A stretch of DNA of 64,000 nucleotides from Anditalea andensis (GTDB taxonomy: Bacteria; Bacteroidota; Bacteroidia; Cytophagales; Cyclobacteriaceae). The notes under the pieces were generated by a model. The model was given only the letters and a program-made list of their open reading frames with translations. It did not search any database and had not been told where the DNA came from. The position numbers and the translations under genes are program-made. Shown in pieces: positions 34,636-45,175 of this stretch. Position 1 is the stretch's first letter. Every line of letters begins with the position of its first letter. The stretch covers positions 124,001-188,000 of the forward strand of contig NZ_JMIH01000021.1 of NCBI RefSeq assembly GCF_000714815.1. The letters run 5' to 3'.

Positions 34636-36426
34636 TTACTCTGCAAATTGCAGCTTCACCAGATTTGCGTAAAATCCCTCCTCTTTATGTGATAGGACCT
34701 CATGGTTGCCTTCTTCTACTATTTCTCCATCTTTTAATACATAGATTCTGTCTACTTTCCTGATGGTAGCAAGCCGGTGGGCTATAATAATGGTTGTTCT
34801 GTTTTTCATAAGCTCATTCATAGCTTCCTGTACCAGCGCTTCAGATTCGGCATCCAATGAACTTGTCGCTTCATCCAGAATAAGGATGCGTGGATCTTTT
34901 AGGATGGCACGGGCTATGGCTACCCGTTGCCGTTGTCCGCCTGAAAGTTTTACACCCCTTTCACCCACCAATGTGTCAAGGCCTTCCGGAAACTTGCTGA
35001 TAAACTGCCACGCATTAGCTTTCTTGGCGGCTGATATGATTTCTTCTTCTGTAGCATTAGGTTTGGCATATCCAATATTTTCCCGGATGCTGCCACCAAA
35101 TAACAAGACTTCTTGTGGAACTATCCCTATATTGGATCTCAGCTGCTTGAGGTTCCAGTTATCCACATTTTCCCCATCTATTTTGATCTGACCGCCTTGT
35201 ATGCCATAGAACTTCAGTAACAGCTGAATGATCGTAGATTTACCGGCACCACTGTGGCCTGCCAGCGCTACCTTTTCACCGGGACGGACATGAAAATTAA
35301 TGTCTTTTAAAACCTGGATATCTGTTCTGGTAGGATAAGTGAAGGCCACATTTTGAAACGAAACTTCACCTTTTATCCTAACATCCTGATATTCGGCCAA
35401 TGATTCTTCAGGCAATTCATCCAGAATTTCTAACACCCTTTCCGATGAACCAATGGCTTTCTGTACCTGTCCATAAATATCTCCCAAACCGGCTATAGAA
35501 CCACCAATAAATGTCGTGTAAAGCACAAATGAAACAAGATCACCTATACTCATCATACCAGATGCCACTAGTGTAGCGCCGTACCACATGATAGCGACTA
35601 TCCCTCCAAACAAAGCAAAGATGATAAAAGATATAAAAGCTCCTCTGTAACCAGCAGCTTTTAATGCTACACTGACCACACTGTTTAGACCTTTACCGTA
35701 CCGCTTGGTTTCATAATCTTCCCCGGCAAATGATTTTACTGTCATGATAGTCTGAAGCGTTTCTTCTACTATCACATTGGCAGCTGCTAATGCGTCCTGA
35801 GTAGCTTTGGATAATTTTCGAATAAATTTACCAAATACCATAGCGATCAAGATCAAAACCGGAAAGGTCGCCACCATAAATAATGTGAGGCGAGGTGTAG
35901 TATAAAACAGAAAAACAGTTCCAGCCAGTAGTGTGATGAGTTGTCTAAAAAGTTCTGCTAGCGTGGTCGAAAAGGTATCTTGTAACAAAGAGACATCAGA
36001 AGTTATCCTGCTGATGAGTTCTCCGGTCCGCCTTTTATCAAAAAAGGACATGGGCAAATGAACCAAACGGTCATATAAAGCAAGTCTAATATCTCTCATA
36101 GACCGTTCACTTACCTGGGCAAACAGCCATACCCGAAAGAATGAAAAGAAGCTTTGGATAAATAATATACCAACCAGTAATAAAGCTATAGAATTTAAAT
36201 CATTCAATATCCAGGAATCCCCTGATGCAATGTCAATCAACTTTCCGGCTACAAAAGGGAAAGTCAATAATGTAAGACTGGAAAAGAGCAGGAATAGTAA
36301 TCCCAGAACAAAGCTGCCTTTATAAGGGAGGATAAACCTAAAAATGCCTCCTAATTTGGTTATATTTTGTTTATTGAGTTTTCTTTTTTCACTTTCTTCC
36401 AGCGCCGTTCCTCTTTTTTTTGCCAT
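34636..36426 (-). CDS. ABC exporter, MsbA/multidrug type (fused membrane and ATPase domains)
   Basis: The 596-residue half-transporter has six transmembrane helices (residues ~30-320) followed by an ATPase domain with Walker A GHSGAGKST (~390), Q-loop (GIVPQEVLLF), signature LSGGQRQRVAIARA and Walker B ILILDEATSSLD with the H-loop (IAHRLATI). It should work as a homodimer, exporting lipids or drugs. The charged N-terminus (KKRGTALEESEKRKLNKQ) is cytoplasmic. The 93-base gap to the LysR gene and lack of a partner transporter suggest a single-gene unit; the substrate is unknown. Confidence 0.93.
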   Translation of the reverse strand: MAKKRGTALEESEKRKLNKQNITKLGGIFRFILPYKGSFVLGLLFLLFSSLTLLTFPFVAGKLIDIASGDSWILNDLNSIALLLVGILFIQSFFSFFRVWLFAQVSERSMRDIRLALYDRLVHLPMSFFDKRRTGELISRITSDVSLLQDTFSTTLAELFRQLITLLAGTVFLFYTTPRLTLFMVATFPVLILIAMVFGKFIRKLSKATQDALAAANVIVEETLQTIMTVKSFAGEDYETKRYGKGLNSVVSVALKAAGYRGAFISFIIFALFGGIVAIMWYGATLVASGMMSIGDLVSFVLYTTFIGGSIAGLGDIYGQVQKAIGSSERVLEILDELPEESLAEYQDVRIKGEVSFQNVAFTYPTRTDIQVLKDINFHVRPGEKVALAGHSGAGKSTIIQLLLKFYGIQGGQIKIDGENVDNWNLKQLRSNIGIVPQEVLLFGGSIRENIGYAKPNATEEEIISAAKKANAWQFISKFPEGLDTLVGERGVKLSGGQRQRVAIARAILKDPRILILDEATSSLDAESEALVQEAMNELMKNRTTIIIAHRLATIRKVDRIYVLKDGEIVEEGNHEVLSHKEEGFYANLVKLQFAE

Positions 36427-36519
36427 TGGTGATGATATGCCTATTTAATGTAGGCAAAGGTACTATTTTTCAACTAAAATTAAACCATTCTTCTTTTCAA
36501 CTGGGCAGATGATTCCGCA

Positions 36520-37407
36520 CTATGGTCGATCATTCATTTTCCTTACCACATTAAGAAACTTCCCCAAGCTCGGATTTGGATTATGTAGGTTCCAAACCGC
36601 TGTAATTTCAGCCTTTTGCGCTATATGTTCCAAAGGTATAAATTTAACCTTTGCAGTGGTTACCTTTTGAAATGAGCTGGGCAAAAATGTAATTCCCAGG
36701 CCATGGTCCACCAAATTTAAAACTGTATGGCCATGTACGGTTTCATGGGCAATCCGGGGAGAAAAACCTGCCTGCTCACAGATACTCAGTTGTAATTGGT
36801 AATATAATTCCCCATCATTTTTGGGCGGTAAGATGAATTTTTCATATTTCAACTGTTCTATGCCTTTAAAATTTATTTCATTTATGGAATGATTATGAGG
36901 TAGTATAAGAGAAAACGGCTCACTATATACCAGGTGCTGGCCTAGGTCAGTATGTGGTAATGGGTTGCGAAGAAATGCGATATCCAGCTCCCCGCTTTCT
37001 ATGGCTACTCGCTGTGAAGATGTAGTCATTTCGTTTAAATAGGTTTGAATATGGGGATTCCTCTCATGTAGATGTATCAGCATATCCGGTAAAAATGTAT
37101 GGATGCAAGATCCTACATATCCTATTCTTAATTCACCTTTATCTCCTTCTTGGACCAACCTGGTCTGGGCTTTTACCCTATCCAGTTTTTCTACTATCTG
37201 TTTCACCTCCTCGCGAAAATATCTACCGGCACCGGTAAGTTCTACTTTTCTCTTATTTCTTTTGAATAAAGTGACATTCAGCTCATTTTCCAACCCCTGT
37301 ATCTGCTTGGTAAGGGCAGGCTGTACGATAAAAAGCTTTTCTGAGGCACGGCCAAAGTGTAGTTCATCGGCCAGTGTGAGGAAATACCTAAGTTGTCGTA
37401 TATCCAT
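36520..37407 (-). CDS. LysR-family regulator divergent from the hut operon
   Basis: This 295-residue LTTR has an N-terminal winged helix (MDIRQLRYFLTLADELHFGRASEKL...QPALTKQIQGLENELNVTLFKR) and a C-terminal type-2 periplasmic-binding-like effector domain. It is divergently transcribed from hutH, with ~100 bases between the start codons, the classical arrangement for a LysR activator of its neighbour. It probably responds to histidine or urocanate, as HutC does in other phyla; that ligand is inferred. I see no HutC (GntR) or HutP homologue. Confidence 0.92.
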   Translation of the reverse strand: MDIRQLRYFLTLADELHFGRASEKLFIVQPALTKQIQGLENELNVTLFKRNKRKVELTGAGRYFREEVKQIVEKLDRVKAQTRLVQEGDKGELRIGYVGSCIHTFLPDMLIHLHERNPHIQTYLNEMTTSSQRVAIESGELDIAFLRNPLPHTDLGQHLVYSEPFSLILPHNHSINEINFKGIEQLKYEKFILPPKNDGELYYQLQLSICEQAGFSPRIAHETVHGHTVLNLVDHGLGITFLPSSFQKVTTAKVKFIPLEHIAQKAEITAVWNLHNPNPSLGKFLNVVRKMNDRP

Positions 37408-37508
37408 GATAAATAACTTAATGTGATTTGTATTGCTAATTTATGTTATTTTTTATTATTAATGAGAATGTTGACATTTGTCTGTATACATTTTTAATCA
37501 ATGTTCAT

Positions 37509-39029
37509 ATGACTCGAAAACACAACATTCACCGTATAAGCGCGGACTGGCTAAGTCTTGAAACCATCCAGAGAATTATACAAGAAGATAAAAGGCTGGA
37601 ATTGTCACCAAAAGCCATCCTTAATATCTCCAAGTGCCGGGAATACTTGGACGTTAAAATGGTAGAAAATGAGGAAGCATTGTATTATGGAATCAATACA
37701 GGGTTTGGCTATCTTCAGAATGTTCGTATAGAAAAGGATCAAATCAGTGAACTCCAATATAACTTACTTAAATCCCACGCCTGTGGTGTAGGGGACAAAG
37801 TGCCGAAGGAGGTCGTAAAGCTAATGCTGTTAACTAAAATCCAGTCGCTTTCCTATGGAAATTCAGGTGTGCAACTGGAAACTGTAAAGCGGCTGGTAGA
37901 TTTTTATAATCATGATATTCTACCGGTGGTATATCAGCAGGGTTCTTTAGGTGCTTCAGGAGATTTGGCCCCACTATCCCATTTGAGTTTACCACTGATC
38001 GGACTGGGAGAAGTATATTTTGAGGGGGAGGTATATAAAAGTGATGAAATATTAAAGCAATTTGGTTGGTCACCTATAGCCCTTCAATCAAAAGAGGGGC
38101 TATCGCTAATCAATGGAACCCAATTTATGGTGGCCTATGGAATACATTGCCTACTGAAGGCAAAGAAGCTCCTTAGCTGGTCAGATATAATTGCGGCCAT
38201 ATGCATTGATGGTTTTAACTGTAGTTTACAGCCTTTTCACCATCTGGTACATTCCATCCGTTCCCATGCAGGGCAAGTGGATACAGCTAATTTTATAAGG
38301 AATTTATTGGAGGACAGTGAAATAGCCGCTACGAGGGATAAAGCTGTTCAGGACCCGTATTCTTTCAGGTGTATACCACAGGTGCATGGGGCCAGTAAGG
38401 ACACATGGAATTTTGTAAAGACCACCTTTGAGACAGAAATCAATTCTGTGACCGATAATCCTAATATTTTTCCTGAAGAAGACAAAATAATATCTGCGGG
38501 CAACTTTCATGGCCAACCCCTTGCTTTAGGATTTGATTTTCTTTCTATCGCTATGGCGGAGGTAGGTAATATAGCTGAGCGTAGAACCTACCAGTTGCTA
38601 TCAGGACAGAGAGGACTCCCTCTGTTTTTAATTAAGAATCCCGGTCTGCACTCAGGTATGATGATCCCCCAATATACTGCTGCCAGTGTAGTAAGTGAAA
38701 ACAAACAGCTGTGTACACCAGCATCCGTGGATTCTATAACATCATCTAACGGTCAGGAGGACCACGTAAGTATGGGTGCTAATGCAGGTACTAAATGCTA
38801 TAGAGTAATCAATAATCTGGAAAAAATATTGGCCATAGAACTGTTTTCGGCCACGCAGGCACTAGAATTCAGAAGGCCTAAGAAAACCTCCAGAGCCTTA
38901 GAACAACTGATCAAACAATACCGAACCGATGTCTCTTTTAATGAGTTCGACAGAATATTATCAATTGATATAGAAAAATCGATCCAGTTTATCCGCAAGG
39001 AGCCAATAGTGATACCTTCTACCCTTTGA
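37509..39029 (+). CDS. hutH: Histidine ammonia-lyase
   Basis: HutH removes ammonia from histidine to give urocanate. Starting at ATG 37509 the protein has 506 residues, the normal size. An upstream in-frame ATG at 37443 would add 22 residues with no family counterpart and run into the LysR promoter. The MIO prosthetic group forms from A149-S150-G151 in GSLGASGDLAPLSH. YGINTGFGYLQN and the C-terminal region with FRRPKKTS are also typical. It is the first gene of hutH-hutU-hutI-hutG. Confidence 0.95.
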   Translation: MTRKHNIHRISADWLSLETIQRIIQEDKRLELSPKAILNISKCREYLDVKMVENEEALYYGINTGFGYLQNVRIEKDQISELQYNLLKSHACGVGDKVPKEVVKLMLLTKIQSLSYGNSGVQLETVKRLVDFYNHDILPVVYQQGSLGASGDLAPLSHLSLPLIGLGEVYFEGEVYKSDEILKQFGWSPIALQSKEGLSLINGTQFMVAYGIHCLLKAKKLLSWSDIIAAICIDGFNCSLQPFHHLVHSIRSHAGQVDTANFIRNLLEDSEIAATRDKAVQDPYSFRCIPQVHGASKDTWNFVKTTFETEINSVTDNPNIFPEEDKIISAGNFHGQPLALGFDFLSIAMAEVGNIAERRTYQLLSGQRGLPLFLIKNPGLHSGMMIPQYTAASVVSENKQLCTPASVDSITSSNGQEDHVSMGANAGTKCYRVINNLEKILAIELFSATQALEFRRPKKTSRALEQLIKQYRTDVSFNEFDRILSIDIEKSIQFIRKEPIVIPSTL

Positions 39030-39050
39030 TCAGCCTTTAACCTAGAACTT

Positions 39051-40739
39051 ATGGAAGCTTCAAGTAAAAAATATTCAAAAGATAAATATATAACCCCAAC
39101 AGGTAGTAAACTCAACTGTAAAGGTTGGGTACAAGAAGCTGCCTTGAGAATGCTGCTGAACAACCTGGATCCTGCTGTGGCAGAGAAGCCGGAAGAATTG
39201 ATCGTATACGGAGGTAGAGGAAAGGCGGCCCGTAATATTGAGTCGCTGGATAAAATAATAGCTTCTCTGAAAATATTAGAAGAAGATGAAACACTATTGA
39301 TACAATCAGGCAAACCGGTAGGAATAGTTTCCACCCATATCAATGCCCCTAGGGTGCTCATATCAAATGCTCAGCTGGTGCCCAACTGGGCCAACTGGCA
39401 ACATTTTGATAAACTGGAGAAAGCAGGACTTATGATGTATGGTCAGATGACAGCCGGGTCATGGATCTATATAGGATCTCAGGGCATTGTGCAGGGAACC
39501 TTTGAGACATTTGCAGAAATCGGCAGACAGCATTTTGGAGGTTCATTAAAAGGAACCTTGAATGTCACTGCTGGACTTGGGGGCATGGGTGGTGCTCAGC
39601 CCCTCGCCATTACGATGAATGAAGGTGTATGCCTGGTGGCCGAATCAGAAATGTGGAGAATTCAAAAAAGACTGGATACCAAATATTTAGACATAGCGGT
39701 GGAGGACATAGATCATGCTATTGATCAGGCACTTGAAGCCAAAAAGCAGGGTAAAAGCCTCTCCATCGGAGTTCCCTGTAATGCGGTAAATCTACTGAAC
39801 AGACTGAAAGAAAGGGGAGTCACACCTGATACCCTAACAGATCAGACGTCAGCTCATGATCCGCTTACCGGATATTATCCCCATACTATCTCAGTAGACC
39901 AGTCCATAGCCCTGCGTGATGCTGACCCAGAAGCTTATGAAAAACTTGCCTATGAATCTATGGCAAGACATGTGGAGCTTATGCTTGAATTACAAAAAGA
40001 CGGAGCGGTTACTTTTGATTATGGAAATAACCTCAGAGCTCGGGCATTCGAAAAAGGGGTAAAAAAAGCTTTTGATTTTCCAGGATTTGTACCGGCTTAC
40101 ATTAGACCTTTATTTTGTGAAGGAAAGGGGCCTTTTAGGTGGGCAGCTCTTTCTGGTGATCCTGAGGATATAAAAATTACAGATGAATTAATATTAAAAT
40201 TGTTTCCGGAAAATGAATCTTTAAAAAAGTGGATTACTATGGCACAGAAAAGAATAGCTTTTCAGGGGCTTCCTGCCCGAATATGCTGGCTGGGTCAGGG
40301 GGAGAGGGAAAAAGCGGGCTTGGCTTTTAATGAATTGGTAAAGACAGGCAAAGTAAAGGCACCTTTGGTTATAGGAAGGGATCACTTGGACACCGGATCA
40401 GTAGCTTCTCCGAATAGAGAGACTGAATCCATGATGGACGGATCAGATGCTGTGGCTGACTGGCCGATACTGAACGCCCTGATGAATACTGCCGGTGGTG
40501 CCAGTTGGGTTTCTTTGCACCATGGTGGAGGTGTAGGTATGGGATATTCCATCCATGCGGGTATGGTGATTGTAGCTGATGGCACTGAAGAGGCCCGAAT
40601 CAGACTGCAGCGGGTGCTTAGAAATGATCCGGGTATTGGCGTGATCCGTCATGCAGATGCCGGATATGATATAGCTAAAAATACTGCAAAAGAACATGGC
40701 TTGGATTTGGATACTAAACTAGGACATGATGATTATTAA
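39051..40739 (+). CDS. hutU: Urocanate hydratase
   Basis: HutU hydrates urocanate to imidazolonepropionate with NAD+ as an electrophilic cofactor. The 562 residues carry the family signatures [34 protein letters not shown] (NAD-binding), [13 protein letters not shown] and, near the C-terminus, [16 protein letters not shown]. It starts 21 bases after hutH and overlaps hutI by 14 bases, so the three are translated from one message. Confidence 0.96.
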   Translation: MEASSKKYSKDKYITPTGSKLNCKGWVQEAALRMLLNNLDPAVAEKPEELIVYGGRGKAARNIESLDKIIASLKILEEDETLLIQSGKPVGIVSTHINAPRVLISNAQLVPNWANWQHFDKLEKAGLMMYGQMTAGSWIYIGSQGIVQGTFETFAEIGRQHFGGSLKGTLNVTAGLGGMGGAQPLAITMNEGVCLVAESEMWRIQKRLDTKYLDIAVEDIDHAIDQALEAKKQGKSLSIGVPCNAVNLLNRLKERGVTPDTLTDQTSAHDPLTGYYPHTISVDQSIALRDADPEAYEKLAYESMARHVELMLELQKDGAVTFDYGNNLRARAFEKGVKKAFDFPGFVPAYIRPLFCEGKGPFRWAALSGDPEDIKITDELILKLFPENESLKKWITMAQKRIAFQGLPARICWLGQGEREKAGLAFNELVKTGKVKAPLVIGRDHLDTGSVASPNRETESMMDGSDAVADWPILNALMNTAGGASWVSLHHGGGVGMGYSIHAGMVIVADGTEEARIRLQRVLRNDPGIGVIRHADAGYDIAKNTAKEHGLDLDTKLGHDDY

Positions 40740-41955
40740 GCATATTAAAGAACTATTTGGGGTAAGAGATAACCCCATTTTTTTGAAAGGAAAAGATATG
40801 GCAGTGCTACCTTCCATAAGAAATGCCTATCTTAAAGTAGAAGAAGGCAAAATAGTATCTTATGGCCCTATGGAAGAATGCCCTCCAATTAATTCAGGTG
40901 AAGAGATAGTTGATGCTTCCCGGCAATATGTTCTGCCAGCATGGTGTGATTCGCATACACACTTAGTTTTTGATGGCAGCAGAGAAGAGGAGTTTGTAGA
41001 TAAGATAAAGGGAGTAACTTATGCTACTATAGCCAAAAAGGGAGGAGGAATCCTCAATTCAGCCAAGAAACTTCAGGAAGCGTCAGAGGATAGTCTTTAT
41101 GAACAGGCAAAAATGAGGCTCGATGAAGTACGGCAGTCTGGAACAGGAGCCATAGAAATCAAAAGCGGGTATGGACTTACGGTGGAAGCTGAGCTGAAAA
41201 TGCTGCGGGTAATCAACCGCCTACAGGAAAATTCCCCTATGGCTATTAAAGCCACCTTTCTAGGAGCCCATGCTTATCCTGAGGCCTATAAAGAAAATCA
41301 CCAGGGATATCTGGATTTGATCTGTAATGAAATGATGCCTATAATAGCTGAGCTCCGACTCGCTGAATATGTGGATGTATTTTGTGAAGAAGGTTTTTTC
41401 AGTCTGGAGGAAACCCAGCAGGTGTTAGATGCAGCCAGGAAACATGGCTTTAAAATAAAATTACATGCCAACCAGCTGAAAAATTCTGGTGGTGTGCAGC
41501 TAGGGGTGAAAAATGGAGCTGTTTCTGTAGATCATTTGGAGTGTATGGGAGAAGAAGAAATTAAAATTTTAAAGACGAGTCTTACTATCCCTACGCTTTT
41601 ACCTTTTGCGGCTTTCTTTCTAAGGTTTCCTTTTCAGCCAGCCAGACAGCTTATAGATGCAGGTCTGGGGGTAGCATTGGCGTCTGATTACAATCCAGGT
41701 TCTGCACCCAGTGGCAATATGCCGCTGCTGATAGCCATGAGTTGTATACAGATGAAGATGACCCCTGAGGAATCCATTAATGCCGCTACTCTCAACGGAG
41801 CATATGCTATGGGAGTGGAGAAAGAGTTGGGAAGTATAACGGTGGGCAAAAGGGCCAACTTAATATTTACAGAACCTATACCTTCTTTGGCTTATTTACC
41901 CTATGCTTTTGGAAGTAATCTTATAAATAAAGTAATGATAAACGGGAAATTTTAA
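40726..41955 (+). CDS. hutI: Imidazolonepropionase
   Basis: This amidohydrolase-superfamily enzyme opens the imidazolone ring to give N-formimidoyl-glutamate. The 409 residues contain the metal motif [11 protein letters not shown], a [10 protein letters not shown] substrate loop, [22 protein letters not shown] and [12 protein letters not shown] with the metal-binding Asp. The start overlaps hutU by 14 bases. ATG at 40726 fits; a second Met follows at the next codon. Confidence 0.95.
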   Translation: MMIIKHIKELFGVRDNPIFLKGKDMAVLPSIRNAYLKVEEGKIVSYGPMEECPPINSGEEIVDASRQYVLPAWCDSHTHLVFDGSREEEFVDKIKGVTYATIAKKGGGILNSAKKLQEASEDSLYEQAKMRLDEVRQSGTGAIEIKSGYGLTVEAELKMLRVINRLQENSPMAIKATFLGAHAYPEAYKENHQGYLDLICNEMMPIIAELRLAEYVDVFCEEGFFSLEETQQVLDAARKHGFKIKLHANQLKNSGGVQLGVKNGAVSVDHLECMGEEEIKILKTSLTIPTLLPFAAFFLRFPFQPARQLIDAGLGVALASDYNPGSAPSGNMPLLIAMSCIQMKMTPEESINAATLNGAYAMGVEKELGSITVGKRANLIFTEPIPSLAYLPYAFGSNLINKVMINGKF

Positions 41956-41966
41956 TAGATACTATT

Positions 41967-42965
41967 ATGGATCATTTCCAATATTTTTCAACAGAAGATA
42001 TCCTCCCCCGTGTAAAGCTAAGGGGCCATGAAGTGAAGCTAGGTCAGTACGTAAAAGTAGGGTTTGAAGGAAAAAAATTCGTTATTATCGGTATTCCTGA
42101 ATCTATCGGAGTAAAGGGGAATCATGGTATTGGTGGCACAGAATCGCTTTGGGAGGCATTTTTGGATTCTTTTTTGAATATACAGAGTACCAATAGGTTT
42201 ACAGGAGATGAGGTATCTATTTTAGGGTATTTTGATTTTAAAGGATTACTGGAAGGTAGTGAACTGCCGATAGACAGTTATCGTAAGGCAGTGGAAGCTA
42301 TAGACCAGGAGGTATACCTAGTAGTGAGAGAAATAATCGTAAAGCACAAAATTCCTATCATCATCGGTGGGGGACATAATAATTGTTTTCCTATAATATC
42401 AGGGGTAAATGATGGATTTCTAGACTTGGAAAAGATAGCCAAAAAAGGGATAAATGTTATCAATTTAGATGCCCACAGTGATTTTCGGCCCATAGAGGGC
42501 AGACATAGTGGTAATGGTTTTCGCTATGCTTTTGAAAAGGGTATAATGAAAAAATATGCTATCATAGGACTGCATGAAAATTATAATTCACAGGCTCTCA
42601 TAGAGGAAATGAGCCATAAGGCAGCCATTATTTTTAGTATGTGGGAGGACATATTTTTAAGGGGGATGATCAGTTATCCTGAAGCGGTGCACCAAGCGAT
42701 ATCCTTTACTAAAGGGAATTATACAGGCATAGAACTGGATATGGATGCTATAGAAGGCGTACTATCCAGCGCTATGACTCCTTCAGGTATAAGCTCAAAG
42801 CATGCCAGACAGTATGTATACCAAACAGGCATGCTATGCCAGGTGGCCTATCTGCATCTATGTGAGGGAGCCATAGTATTAGACAATGGACAAAGGGATA
42901 GTGGGACTGGAAAACTTGTAAGTTATCTTGTGAGTGATTTTATAAAAGCGCATGTCAATTTTTAA
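41967..42965 (+). CDS. hutG: Formimidoylglutamase (arginase/ureohydrolase family)
   Basis: The 332 residues show the manganese-binding motifs of the arginase superfamily: GGGHNN, NLDAHSDFR and ELDMDAIEG. HutG cleaves formimidoylglutamate to glutamate and formamide, completing histidine breakdown without a separate deiminase. It begins 11 bases after hutI. Its last 11 bases overlap the end of the convergent gldD gene, so the two messages share a 3' end region and no terminator lies between them. Confidence 0.92.
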   Translation: MDHFQYFSTEDILPRVKLRGHEVKLGQYVKVGFEGKKFVIIGIPESIGVKGNHGIGGTESLWEAFLDSFLNIQSTNRFTGDEVSILGYFDFKGLLEGSELPIDSYRKAVEAIDQEVYLVVREIIVKHKIPIIIGGGHNNCFPIISGVNDGFLDLEKIAKKGINVINLDAHSDFRPIEGRHSGNGFRYAFEKGIMKKYAIIGLHENYNSQALIEEMSHKAAIIFSMWEDIFLRGMISYPEAVHQAISFTKGNYTGIELDMDAIEGVLSSAMTPSGISSKHARQYVYQTGMLCQVAYLHLCEGAIVLDNGQRDSGTGKLVSYLVSDFIKAHVNF

Positions 42966-43533
42966 ATTCTAAAGTATTGATCAGGTGCATCATATCCATT
43001 TTGATGTACTCAATGACAGGAGCCAAGGAATCATTCTTATTGGCCACATTAAAATATAGTGCTCCGCGAAGGAAATGCTGAGTAGAATCTGTAACAAAAA
43101 ACTGGAACTGTGTAGGAACTTCTCCGGAAAGTTCTGCTACCACACCTGTGTATCCATGGGGAGTCATAAGGATGTTTTCTTCTATACCATATGCTTTGAT
43201 CTGATGTTTGGAAGTTAGGGTAATGGCATCGCCTAGATAGGATTTTAGATTTTCTTCTTTACCTTTTATAGGCTTGTAAGTGAGATGTACTTTTGCCTCC
43301 ATTCCTTCATAATGAAGGTTTATCCAGCTGGTTTCCTGTGGATTAAATTCGTCTGCTTCCACATTACTGTGTAGTGAATGTTCAAATGTATAAGGATATT
43401 CCGGAACCAAGGTAGCAAATCCTCGATCTGGAAGATCTATTCTATTATAGCCCTTTGGCTTAGGAAGATAATCATTCCCGCAAGAAGTTAAGATCGTGAG
43501 CAAACAGATATAAATAAGAAAAAGATTTTTCAT
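42955..43533 (-). CDS. gldD: Gliding-motility lipoprotein GldD
   Basis: The protein has 192 residues with a lipoprotein signal (LTSC, C18) and the family N-terminal block DYLPKPKGYNRIDLP followed by PYTFEHS. GldD is needed for Bacteroidota gliding and for the type IX secretion machinery in Flavobacterium johnsoniae. It is usually a stand-alone or dispersed gene outside the gldKLMN operon, as here. It supports assignment to Bacteroidota and suggests gliding or T9SS capacity. It overlaps hutG tail to tail by 11 bases. Confidence 0.9.
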   Translation of the reverse strand: MKNLFLIYICLLTILTSCGNDYLPKPKGYNRIDLPDRGFATLVPEYPYTFEHSLHSNVEADEFNPQETSWINLHYEGMEAKVHLTYKPIKGKEENLKSYLGDAITLTSKHQIKAYGIEENILMTPHGYTGVVAELSGEVPTQFQFFVTDSTQHFLRGALYFNVANKNDSLAPVIEYIKMDMMHLINTLEFKN

Positions 43534-43713
43534 GTGAGGTCAAAGATATAAAATCCATTTATACTTATGATTTCTTTTAAACGTAGATGTATACCTAATT
43601 ATGGTATAAAAAAGATTTTTTAACACTTTGGCATTTCTGTTGTTTAATTCACAAGGCAATGCACTCAGCAGTGAAACTGCTTATTTATAACTTTTACACC
43701 AATTACCGCAAAA

Positions 43714-45024
43714 ATGAAATACAATTTTAAAGATGCTCTGCTATGGCTAAACATATACATTTTATTGGCTTTGGTACCCATGGCTATAGCATTAACCGGT
43801 TCTAGCCCAGCATATAGGACTTTTTGGATAGAATTAGGGGTTGGTATGGGTTTTATAGGACTGTCCACCATGGGCCTTCAGATGATTTTCAGTGGCCGTA
43901 TTAGTTCCATGGCTCCTGTCTGGGGGATGGACAATGTGTTACAGTTTCACCGTGAAATTGGTATAGTAGCTTTTCTTTTTACCTTGGCGCACCCCGTCAT
44001 CCTGATACTGGCCAATCCCGAATACATAAAATATTTTGATCCGACGGTTAATCTTCCCCGTGCTTTGGCGTTAAGTTTTGTAACAGTGGCTATTTTTGCA
44101 ATTATCATTTCAAGTCTATGGAGAGAAGCTTTAAAGTTAAACTATGAGTGGTGGAGGCTGATTCATGGTGCTTTGGGGTTTGGGATTGTTTTTGTAGGGA
44201 TCACTCATTCTATTCAGGTAAGCCATTATTTAGATCCACTTTGGAAAAAGCTGGCTATAGGAGCCACCTTGGGTATATGTGCATATATGGTCATCCATAC
44301 CAGAGTAGTAAGACCTTGGTTTAACAGTAAAAAGCTATATAGGGTAAAGGACGTCAGTCTGGAAAGAGGAGATTCCTATACGATGACGATAGCGCCGGAT
44401 GGCTTCAAGAGAGCTCCTTTTAAGGCAGGCCAGTTCTTTTGGATGAGTGTAGGAGACGAGGTTTTAAAGATGCAGCAGCATCCGTTTTCAGTATCTTCAA
44501 GTGATGAAAGCCCAAATATATGTTTTACAGCAAAGGTACTTGGGGACTTCACTGCTACTTGGAAAGACATAAAAACGGGCACCCCTGTTCAGCTAGAGGG
44601 GCCTTTTGGATCATTCACCGTCAAAAAAGACCATCCACTGTTTATGGTAATGGGAGGCATAGGTGTCACACCTGCTATGAGTATCATAAGGAGTTTAGTA
44701 GATAAGAATGACAAAAGGAAAGTTATTTTGGTATATGCTAACCAAGATTGGGAATCCATCACCTATAAAGATGAATTGGATGAACTAAACAAGCTGTCCA
44801 ATATAGAGGTTATTTATTCAATAGCTGAACCCCCTGCCGGGTGGTCAGGAGAGGCTGGTTTTCTGGACAAGGCATTTTTTGAGAAACATATCCCATCAAA
44901 TAAAAATGAATATGTGTACTATATCTGTGGACCAGAAATAGTCATGGACATCACCGAAACAGCTCTCCGTGAACTTGGAGTAGATTGGGAACAAATATAT
45001 TCAGAAAGATTTCAGATTGTATAA
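43714..45024 (+). CDS. Ferric-reductase-like transmembrane flavoprotein
   Basis: The 436 residues have an N-terminal membrane domain of about six helices with the ferric-reductase histidines (FHREIGIVAFLFTLAHP; RLIHGALGFGIVFVGITHS). An FAD-binding barrel (QHPFSVSSSDE) and an NAD-binding domain (MGGIGVTPAMSIIRSL; YYICGP) follow. It moves electrons from NAD(P)H through FAD and haem to an external acceptor such as Fe(III) or oxygen. The substrate is unproven. It is followed 9 bases later by a 37-residue membrane peptide gene. Confidence 0.9.
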   Translation: MKYNFKDALLWLNIYILLALVPMAIALTGSSPAYRTFWIELGVGMGFIGLSTMGLQMIFSGRISSMAPVWGMDNVLQFHREIGIVAFLFTLAHPVILILANPEYIKYFDPTVNLPRALALSFVTVAIFAIIISSLWREALKLNYEWWRLIHGALGFGIVFVGITHSIQVSHYLDPLWKKLAIGATLGICAYMVIHTRVVRPWFNSKKLYRVKDVSLERGDSYTMTIAPDGFKRAPFKAGQFFWMSVGDEVLKMQQHPFSVSSSDESPNICFTAKVLGDFTATWKDIKTGTPVQLEGPFGSFTVKKDHPLFMVMGGIGVTPAMSIIRSLVDKNDKRKVILVYANQDWESITYKDELDELNKLSNIEVIYSIAEPPAGWSGEAGFLDKAFFEKHIPSNKNEYVYYICGPEIVMDITETALRELGVDWEQIYSERFQIV

Positions 45025-45033
45025 AAATAAATT

Positions 45034-45147
45034 ATGTCTAAAAATAAAGTACTTTATAAGGATATTAGGTTTTCGGCGCGAATTGTTGGCGTAATACTTT
45101 TAGTATTTGTTATCCTGTTTGCCATGAGAGACATGATGGTGGGCTAG
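45034..45147 (+). CDS. Small single-helix membrane peptide (37 aa)
   Basis: An ATG-TAG frame of 38 codons starts 9 bases after the ferric-reductase-like gene. It encodes a basic N-terminus (MSKNKVLYKDIRFSARI), one hydrophobic helix (VGVILLVFVILF) and a short tail (AMRDMMVG). The start spacing and transmembrane pattern suggest a real accessory subunit of the reductase. Its last six codons lie in the left arm of the terminator stem. No homology can be tested here, so it remains a probable gene. Confidence 0.6.
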   Translation: MSKNKVLYKDIRFSARIVGVILLVFVILFAMRDMMVG

Positions 45148-45170
45148 CATCCACCATCATGTCTTTATAA
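45127..45170. terminator. Strong bidirectional terminator hairpin
   Basis: AGACATGATGGTGG (45129-45142) and CCACCATCATGTCT (45151-45164) form a perfect 14-bp stem with an 8-base loop, followed by TTATAAAA. It ends the reductase/peptide transcript and faces purE (stop at 45176). The left arm is coding sequence for the small peptide. Confidence 0.85.
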
Positions 45171-45175
45171 AATAC

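Noticed and set aside
37471-37490. TTGACA-type promoter before hutH
   Set aside because: The hexamer is present but no TATAAT-like or Bacteroidota TAnnTTTG element follows at proper spacing, so I do not call a promoter.
37443-37508. 22-residue N-terminal extension of HutH
   Set aside because: Hydrophobic text unlike HutH N-termini and located in the divergent promoter region; ATG at 37509 fits the family length.
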